Shown here one piece after another: positions 58,689 to 64,000 of a stretch of DNA of 64,000 nucleotides. The translations under genes and the position numbers were made by a program. The DNA is from Actinoplanes teichomyceticus ATCC 31121. Lineage in GTDB: Bacteria; Actinomycetota; Actinomycetes; Mycobacteriales; Micromonosporaceae. A model generated the notes under the pieces. It did not search any database. It saw only the letters and a program-made list of their open reading frames with translations, and was not told the origin of the DNA. The stretch covers positions 6,044,501 to 6,108,500 of the forward strand of contig NZ_CP023865.1 in assembly GCF_003711105.1 (NCBI RefSeq), read 5' to 3'. Positions within the stretch are counted from its first letter, which is position 1, and each line of letters opens with the position of its first letter.

Positions 58689-61600
58689 TCACGACGCCTC
58701 TGGTGTCGGCTCCAAGAGGGGATCGTTGTCGTTCAGGATCGAATCCGGTGTCTCACCGACCGGCCCAGGATTCTTGTCGGTCTTGCCGCGCTCGTCAGCT
58801 ATCTCGTTGCGGACCTTGATGCTCACCGTCGATCCCTCGCACTTCGCCGGGCCAGTCTCGCCGGCCTCGGCCGCCTCGCTGCCGGCCGGCGGCACCGCCT
58901 CCTGCAGCACCTGGTCGACCGCGCAGGCGGGCAGGCCGACAGCCAGGTCCAGAGTGAACTCGTCCCGTTTCCAGCACGAGTAGGTGCCCTCCTCCGGCTG
59001 GAGCGGCGACTCCGGGCAGCCGGCGACCTTCCACGGGGTCCAGCCGGCCGCCTTGAGCGCCTTCGCGTACACCTCCGAGGTCTCCTTGAACGGCCGCTCC
59101 GACTCCGCGGTCCGTTCCCGGAAGCGGCACTCCAGGAAGCACCAGCGACTGAAGCTGCCCTTGTCGTCGACCTTCCGGGCCGCCCAGGACGGGACATTCA
59201 GCCGGTCGAGCGACGCGAAGACCGGATCGTTGCCGACCGCGCGCAGCCCGAAGAACGCGGGCAGCACCAGCAGCACCACGATCGCCAGCGTGGACAGCGT
59301 GATCAGCCGCAGCCGCCGCTGGGTGCGCAGCCTCCGCCGCAGCTCGGCCAGGCCACCCTCCGGCTCGGCGGCCTCGTCGCCGGTGCCGGTCAGCGGTCCG
59401 CTTCCGGCCTTCTCCGGTACGGCGTTGGCCGGGCCCGCGCCGACCCGGGCCACCGCCACGGTCCCGGTGCCGGGCTCCACGGCCCCGGCCGTGACCGGCA
59501 CGGCGGCGGCCACAACCCGGCCGGTCCCGCCGTCCCCGCTGTCGAAGTCGCCGTCGGCGTCGTCGAACGCGCCGAGCGAGCCACCGCCCGGTACGGCCGC
59601 GGCGCCGGACGCCGTGGCCGAGCCCGTGCCCCGTCCACCCGCCGGAGCGGCGTTCCCGGGCGCCGCGGCGGCGCCTCGTCCCGGATCGCCCGGCACCGCG
59701 ACGGTGGCACGCCCCGCACCGCCCGGCACCGCGGCGGTGGCACGCCCCGGCCCGTTACCGGGCACGGTCGCGGCGGCTCCTCCGGCACCGCCCGGATCGT
59801 TTCCGGGCACCGCCACAGCCGCGCGCCCCGCACCACCCGGATCAGCACCCGGCACCGCAGCAGCGCCACGCCCGGCACCGGCCGGGTCGCTTCCCGGCAC
59901 CGCGGCAGCGCCACGCCCGGCACCGGCCGGGCCGTTCCCCGGCACCGCACCGGTGCCGCGACCTGGACCGCCGTGCCCGCCACCGGGCACCGCACCGGTG
60001 CCGCGACCTGGACCGCCGGGCCCGCCACCGGGCACCGGGCCGGTGCCGCGACCTGGACCGCCGGGCACCGTGACCGACGCGGCGCCGCGTGGCGGCGCAC
60101 CCGGGCCGCCGGCCTGCGGGCCGCTGCCCGACCCGCCGGCAACCGGGGCGGACCCGGCGCCACGCGGCGGGCCGCCGGGCCCACCTGTGCCGGCCGGCGC
60201 AGCACCTCGCGACGGACCGCTCGGGCCGTCGGCGTCCGCACCACCGGGGGCGGCGCCAGGCGCCGGGACCGAAGCCGCGCCCCGGCCGGGACCACCCGGA
60301 CCTGTCGGGCCGACCCCGGGAACCCGCGCCGAACCAGCCCCCGGACCGGGCACCGCGGCAGAACCCGCGGCACCGGCCCGGCCGGCCACCGGCACGCCAC
60401 CGCGCACCGGCCCGGACTCCGCGCCGGCTCCTCGCCCGCGCGGCCCGCCGCCGCGCGGCGCCGGTGACACCGGGCCGTTGGACGTCCGGTGGTCCGGCTG
60501 GCCCGTCCCGGCCGCGAAACCCTGACTGTGCTCCGGACCGGCGGCACGGCGACTCTCCGGGCCATCGGCCGGGAAACCCTGGCTCTGCTCCGGACCCACG
60601 GCGCGACGCCCTGCCGGGAAGCCTTGGCTGTGCTCCGGACCGGCGACGCGGCTACCCGCCGGGAAGCCCTGACTGTGCTCCGGACCTGCCGGGCCACGGC
60701 CCTGGTTCTGTTCCGGGACAGCGCGTCGGCGGCGGCCCCGTGAGGTCGGCTCCGGCGCACCCTGCCCCGCCCGGAACGCCTGGCTCGACTCGGGTCCACC
60801 GGCCGCGAAGCCCTGACTCTGCTCCGGGCCACCGAAGCCCGCGGCGAACCCTTGACTCTCCTCGGACACACCCGGTCCAGCGCGGAAGCTCTGGCCCTGC
60901 TCAGGCGCGCCCGCACCCGCACGGAAACCCTGACTCTGCTCAGGCGCCCCCGCACCCGCACGGAAACCCTGACTCTGCTCAGGCGCCCCCGCACCCGCAC
61001 GGAAACCCTGACTCTGCTCAGGCGCCCCCGCACCCGCACGGAAACCCTGACTCTGCTCAGCACCGGCCATGCCGGCAGGGAAGGCCTGGCCCTGCGCGGG
61101 GGCCGCTGCCCGGCCTCCGCTCGCGGCGCGGGACGGGCCGGGTTCATCGCGGCGTACGGCATGACCGGGCGCGCCGGTCACCGGCTCGCCCCCACCCGCC
61201 TCCGGGTGCCCGCCGGCCATGTCGCCGAACGGCGAGCCGGCCGTGGCACGACCGTCCGGCGCCTCGCCGCGCCCGAGCCGGCGCGGGCCGGCCTGTCCGG
61301 GCACCGGCGCACCGCCCGGGCCACGGGTGCCCTGCCCCGGCGGCACCGCGCCGGTCTGGCCGGCGTCCTGCGCGCGCCGGTCCGCGGTGAAGCCGTCCTC
61401 GTCGGGTGCCAGCTGACCGTTGCCGCCGCGCGGGCCCGGCCGCTGGATGACACCGGAGGGGCTGTCCGCCATCGCGCCCGCACGACCGGGCACCGCCGGG
61501 GCACGCACACCCTGCTTTCCGGGCACCACCGGCGGAACCACCGCCGCCGCGGCCCGGACCGGCTGCCCGTCACCGGGCCCGGTCCGGCGCGGGCCGGGTA

Positions 61601-63959
61601 CCCCGGCCGTTCCTGCTGCCGGATTGTTGCCCTGCCCGCGCGGGCCGCCGCCGGGCATCTGGCCGGGCGCACCGGCCGTCGCGCCGGGGCCGCCCGGACC
61701 ACGCCGACCAGCGACCTGTCCCGCACCGGCGGGACCACCCTGAGCGCGCGGACCGGCACCGGGACCGTTCATCCCGGCGGCCGCGCCATCCCGGCCCCCG
61801 GGCATCGCACCCGGTCCGGTGTCGGGCTCGGCAGCACGGCGGCCACCGCGTCCCCGGGGCCCGTCCTCCGGCTGGACGACACTGTGCGCACCGGTGTGCC
61901 GGCCGACCCGGGCACGCGCGCCGTCCGGCGCTTCGTGCCGGCCGGTTCCGCGCTCCCCGGGGACGGCCGCATGACCGGCCGGGCGGCCCGCCGAGCCGTC
62001 CGGCCCACCCGAGCCCGGGCCGGAGCCGTCCTCCGGCCGCGCGTGTGCCCCGGAGACCGGCCGAGCCGACCCGCCCCGGGCCCCGGCCGGGTCGGCCGCG
62101 TGCGAGCCGTAACCATCGTCCGGCGCGGAGTGCGCCGGGGCGGCGTGCAAGGCCGGGCCACCGGACACCGGCCGCGGACCACGACCGCCATAGCCGTCAT
62201 CCGGCGCGGCGTGCGACACCGGACCGCCAGAGACCGGCCGCGGACCACGACCGCCGTGCGGGCCGTCCGGCCCTGCGGGGGACGGGTACGCGCCGTCCGG
62301 CCGGGCGCCGTAGACCCCTTCCGGGGTGCCGGGGTGACCGGCCGCATCGGCCCGGCCCCGGCGGTTACGTCCACGGCTCGTCCGCTCGTCACCGTCCGGC
62401 AGCGGGCCGGTCTGGTACACGCTCGGCGGCACCGGTTCGGCCTGGTAGACACCCGGGGGCACGGTGTCGCCGGACCGTCCCGCGCCGACCGGCGGGATCG
62501 GCCCGGACTGGTGGACCGGGGGCGGCACGGGTCCGGGCTGCTGCCCGGCGGCGGGCGCGGGCCCGGCATCGGTACGGAACCGGTCGCGTGCCGGACCGGC
62601 CGGCGAGGTCGGGCGGATCCCGGGCGAGACCGGGCGTACGCCGGAGGTCGTGCCTCGCGGGCCTGGCGCCGCGGCCCGCGCGACCGGGATCTCCGGCGGG
62701 TTGCCGGAGCGCGGAACAACCGGCGGCACGGCGGGGTCCGCGCCCGGGTGGCGCGCAGCGCCCGGCTGACCCGGTACGGCGGAGCCTGCCGGGCGCCGGC
62801 CGTCACCCGCCTCGGGCGCCATGCCCGCCCGGCCGGTCGGAGGAACCGGCGCACCCGGGCCACCACGGCGAGCGGGCGGCACCGAGGCCGCGGCCCTCTG
62901 GCCGGACGGCGTCTGACCGGGCGGCCTCCGATCCGGCACTTGACCAGGCGACATCTGACCCTGTGGCGCCTGACCGGGCGGCATCTGAGCCTGCGGTCCC
63001 TGACCAGGCGGCATTTGACCCGGCGCCTGACCGGGCGGCATCTGAGCCTGCGGTCCCTGACCAGGCGGGATCTGGCCCGGCACCTGACCAGGCGCCATCT
63101 GGCCCCGCGGCCCCTGGCCGGGCCCCGGTCGGGTCCCAGCCGGAGCGGGCGGGACCTGCCCCGGCGAGCCACCGGGAATCCCGCGCTGGCCGGATGGCGC
63201 CGGCGCGGCGGGCATCGGGCCGGGCTGTGACCCGGCGGGCATCCCCCGAGAGCTCACCGGCGCGGAAGCCGCGCCGTGCGGACCCGCGTGCGGGCCGGTC
63301 CGGCGGATCGGCGGGGCCTGTCCCGGTCCGGCGGGGCCGGGCACGACCGCGCCGGCGGCAGCACCGCCGGGGCCACCCGGCACCACGCCGGGCGCGGGCG
63401 GACGCTGCTGAGACGCACCAGGCGCGGGCGGACGCTGCTGCTGAGCCGGGCCACCCGCGGGGCGGTCGGCGGTGTACTCACCCGAGCCGGTCTGCCAGGC
63501 GGGCACCGAACCGGGCATCGGACGGCCGGCGATGTACTCGCCGGAACCGGTCTGCCAGGCGGGCGTGGAGTCCGGCATGGGGCGTCCGGTGGCGTGCTCG
63601 CCCGAACCGGCCTGCCAGCCGGGCCCGGGGCCGCCGGTGGGCCGGGCGGCCGGACCGGCCGGCTCGTCCTGGTCGAGGTCGCCGCCGAAGACCGGGCCGT
63701 CGTCGTCCGGCTGGTCGTCCGGCCCGGGCGCCCGGCGGCCGGACTTGCTGATCCGGGCTTCGCCGGGAAGCGTGCCGGGGCCGATCGCGCCGCCCTGCTC
63801 CTTCGCCGTACGCAGGTCGTCGAGCCAGCCGGTCTCCTCGCGCGGCACCTCGACCGGCTCCACCGGCGGCTCGGCGCGGCCCCGCCCGAAGCGACGGCCC
63901 TTCTTGCCGCCGCTCTGACCGGCGTCGTCGTCGGGCCGATCGGCACCGCGCGCTTTCAC
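58689..63959 (-). CDS. Giant Pro/Gly/Ala-rich low-complexity protein with a C-terminal membrane anchor and cysteine-rich outer domain
   Basis: I do not recognise the full protein (1756 residues). The first 85 residues or so are ordinary and charged (EETGWLDDLRTAKEQGGAIG), and about 1450 residues of Pro/Gly/Ala/Gln/Arg-rich disordered sequence with internal repeats follow. A basic stretch (LRRRLRTQRRLR) precedes a single membrane helix (LITLSTLAIVVLLVLPAFFG) about 190 residues from the end. The last 181 residues are a compact acidic domain with six cysteines (WCFLEC, GC, SC, AC, KC). By the positive-inside rule the disordered part is cytoplasmic and the cysteine domain outside. It starts with GTG, AAGGAA before it. 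EF-P dependence, membrane tethering or condensate formation are possible; none is shown. Codon phase is regular throughout, so it is a real gene. Confidence 0.85.
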   Translation of the reverse strand: MKARGADRPDDDAGQSGGKKGRRFGRGRAEPPVEPVEVPREETGWLDDLRTAKEQGGAIGPGTLPGEARISKSGRRAPGPDDQPDDDGPVFGGDLDQDEPAGPAARPTGGPGPGWQAGSGEHATGRPMPDSTPAWQTGSGEYIAGRPMPGSVPAWQTGSGEYTADRPAGGPAQQQRPPAPGASQQRPPAPGVVPGGPGGAAAGAVVPGPAGPGQAPPIRRTGPHAGPHGAASAPVSSRGMPAGSQPGPMPAAPAPSGQRGIPGGSPGQVPPAPAGTRPGPGQGPRGQMAPGQVPGQIPPGQGPQAQMPPGQAPGQMPPGQGPQAQMPPGQAPQGQMSPGQVPDRRPPGQTPSGQRAAASVPPARRGGPGAPVPPTGRAGMAPEAGDGRRPAGSAVPGQPGAARHPGADPAVPPVVPRSGNPPEIPVARAAAPGPRGTTSGVRPVSPGIRPTSPAGPARDRFRTDAGPAPAAGQQPGPVPPPVHQSGPIPPVGAGRSGDTVPPGVYQAEPVPPSVYQTGPLPDGDERTSRGRNRRGRADAAGHPGTPEGVYGARPDGAYPSPAGPDGPHGGRGPRPVSGGPVSHAAPDDGYGGRGPRPVSGGPALHAAPAHSAPDDGYGSHAADPAGARGGSARPVSGAHARPEDGSGPGSGGPDGSAGRPAGHAAVPGERGTGRHEAPDGARARVGRHTGAHSVVQPEDGPRGRGGRRAAEPDTGPGAMPGGRDGAAAGMNGPGAGPRAQGGPAGAGQVAGRRGPGGPGATAGAPGQMPGGGPRGQGNNPAAGTAGVPGPRRTGPGDGQPVRAAAAVVPPVVPGKQGVRAPAVPGRAGAMADSPSGVIQRPGPRGGNGQLAPDEDGFTADRRAQDAGQTGAVPPGQGTRGPGGAPVPGQAGPRRLGRGEAPDGRATAGSPFGDMAGGHPEAGGGEPVTGAPGHAVRRDEPGPSRAASGGRAAAPAQGQAFPAGMAGAEQSQGFRAGAGAPEQSQGFRAGAGAPEQSQGFRAGAGAPEQSQGFRAGAGAPEQGQSFRAGPGVSEESQGFAAGFGGPEQSQGFAAGGPESSQAFRAGQGAPEPTSRGRRRRAVPEQNQGRGPAGPEHSQGFPAGSRVAGPEHSQGFPAGRRAVGPEQSQGFPADGPESRRAAGPEHSQGFAAGTGQPDHRTSNGPVSPAPRGGGPRGRGAGAESGPVRGGVPVAGRAGAAGSAAVPGPGAGSARVPGVGPTGPGGPGRGAASVPAPGAAPGGADADGPSGPSRGAAPAGTGGPGGPPRGAGSAPVAGGSGSGPQAGGPGAPPRGAASVTVPGGPGRGTGPVPGGGPGGPGRGTGAVPGGGHGGPGRGTGAVPGNGPAGAGRGAAAVPGSDPAGAGRGAAAVPGADPGGAGRAAVAVPGNDPGGAGGAAATVPGNGPGRATAAVPGGAGRATVAVPGDPGRGAAAAPGNAAPAGGRGTGSATASGAAAVPGGGSLGAFDDADGDFDSGDGGTGRVVAAAVPVTAGAVEPGTGTVAVARVGAGPANAVPEKAGSGPLTGTGDEAAEPEGGLAELRRRLRTQRRLRLITLSTLAIVVLLVLPAFFGLRAVGNDPVFASLDRLNVPSWAARKVDDKGSFSRWCFLECRFRERTAESERPFKETSEVYAKALKAAGWTPWKVAGCPESPLQPEEGTYSCWKRDEFTLDLAVGLPACAVDQVLQEAVPPAGSEAAEAGETGPAKCEGSTVSIKVRNEIADERGKTDKNPGPVGETPDSILNDNDPLLEPTPEAS
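60901..61056 (-). repeat. 39-bp tandem repeat (four copies) inside the giant gene
   Basis: Four head-to-tail 39-base units (60901, 60940, 60979, 61018), the first differing by one base, encode the 13-residue repeat APEQSQGFRAGAG on the minus strand. Degenerate versions (EQGQSFRAGPG, EESQGFAAGFG, PEHSQGFPAG) extend the pattern to about 60520-61070. The length is a multiple of three, so copy number can change without a frameshift. Confidence 0.95.
62890..63125 (-). repeat. PGQ-type repeat region of the giant gene
   Basis: Short units such as GQMPPGQGPQAQMPPGQAPG recur about ten times, encoded by near-identical 15- to 45-base DNA segments. The region is collagen- or elastin-like in composition and rich in glutamine. 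Confidence 0.8.
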
Positions 63960-64000
63960 GGCTGTTCCTTCCCGGCTGCGTCGCCGCTCTCGTCTGACCG

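Noticed and set aside
60852..63751. Long plus-strand open frames (up to 792 codons) antisense to the giant gene
   Set aside because: They arise because the GC-rich, stop-poor repetitive sequence is open in several frames. Their products are Arg/His/Pro-rich without domains, and the minus-strand frame has a coherent N-terminus, membrane helix and cysteine domain.

Overview
The window is high-GC DNA from an actinobacterium, most likely a member of the Micromonosporaceae (Actinoplanes-like). The grounds are the GC-rich third codon positions, many GTG starts, the actinobacterial genes mihF (integration host factor) and bldD, a PriA with degenerate helicase motifs, several promoter boxes placed for leaderless transcripts, and a gene order shared by this family. 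No rRNA, tRNA, CRISPR array, insertion sequence or prophage was seen. The identification rests on reading alone; no database search was run.

Layout. Bases 1-2333: the end of a secreted M28-type peptidase with a fibronectin III tail, a GNAT acetyltransferase and a small orphan gene, all on the plus strand. 2493-10368 (minus): pheS-pheT, a SpoU-type RNA methyltransferase, infC-rpmI-rplT, and hisE-hisG with a PH-domain membrane protein. 10447-12897 (plus): a three-gene polar amino-acid ABC importer. 12901-16785 (minus): ribD-ribE-ribBA-ribH behind an FMN riboswitch. 16853-19680: a class V aminotransferase divergent from a TetR regulator with two palindromic operators, then a lysophospholipid acyltransferase. 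20305-21989 (minus): rpe coupled to a REC-GGDEF protein. 22150-23292 (plus): an acyltransferase-3 membrane protein.

23344-43534 (minus) is one long run of housekeeping genes. It is transcribed from pyrR downward: pyrR-pyrB-pyrC-carA-carB-pyrD-bioA-pyrF, mihF, gmk, rpoZ, coaBC, metK, priA, def, fmt, rsmB. bldD diverges from pyrR. The minus-strand run continues upstream with efp-nusB, aroC-aroK-aroB-aroQ, aroE, two mltG paralogues, ruvX and alaS. It ends with two small envelope-type proteins (DUF6167 and DUF948 families) and a 1756-residue low-complexity membrane-anchored protein that fills the last 5 kb.

How it works together: the genes cover de novo pyrimidine, riboflavin/FMN, shikimate, SAM, CoA and part of histidine biosynthesis, together with translation and replication-restart functions. 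Regulation visible in the DNA includes an FMN riboswitch, a PyrR-binding-type hairpin next to the pyrR ribosome-binding site, an ATC start codon for infC, a paired operator at a TetR gene, and structured leaders before pheS and infC. The parts that look unusual are the giant disordered protein and its repeats, the duplicated cysteine-bearing mltG genes, the GGDDF protein coupled to rpe in a window that also encodes the c-di-GMP receptor BldD, and several short tandem arrays, most of them close to plus-strand genes that interrupt the minus-strand run.
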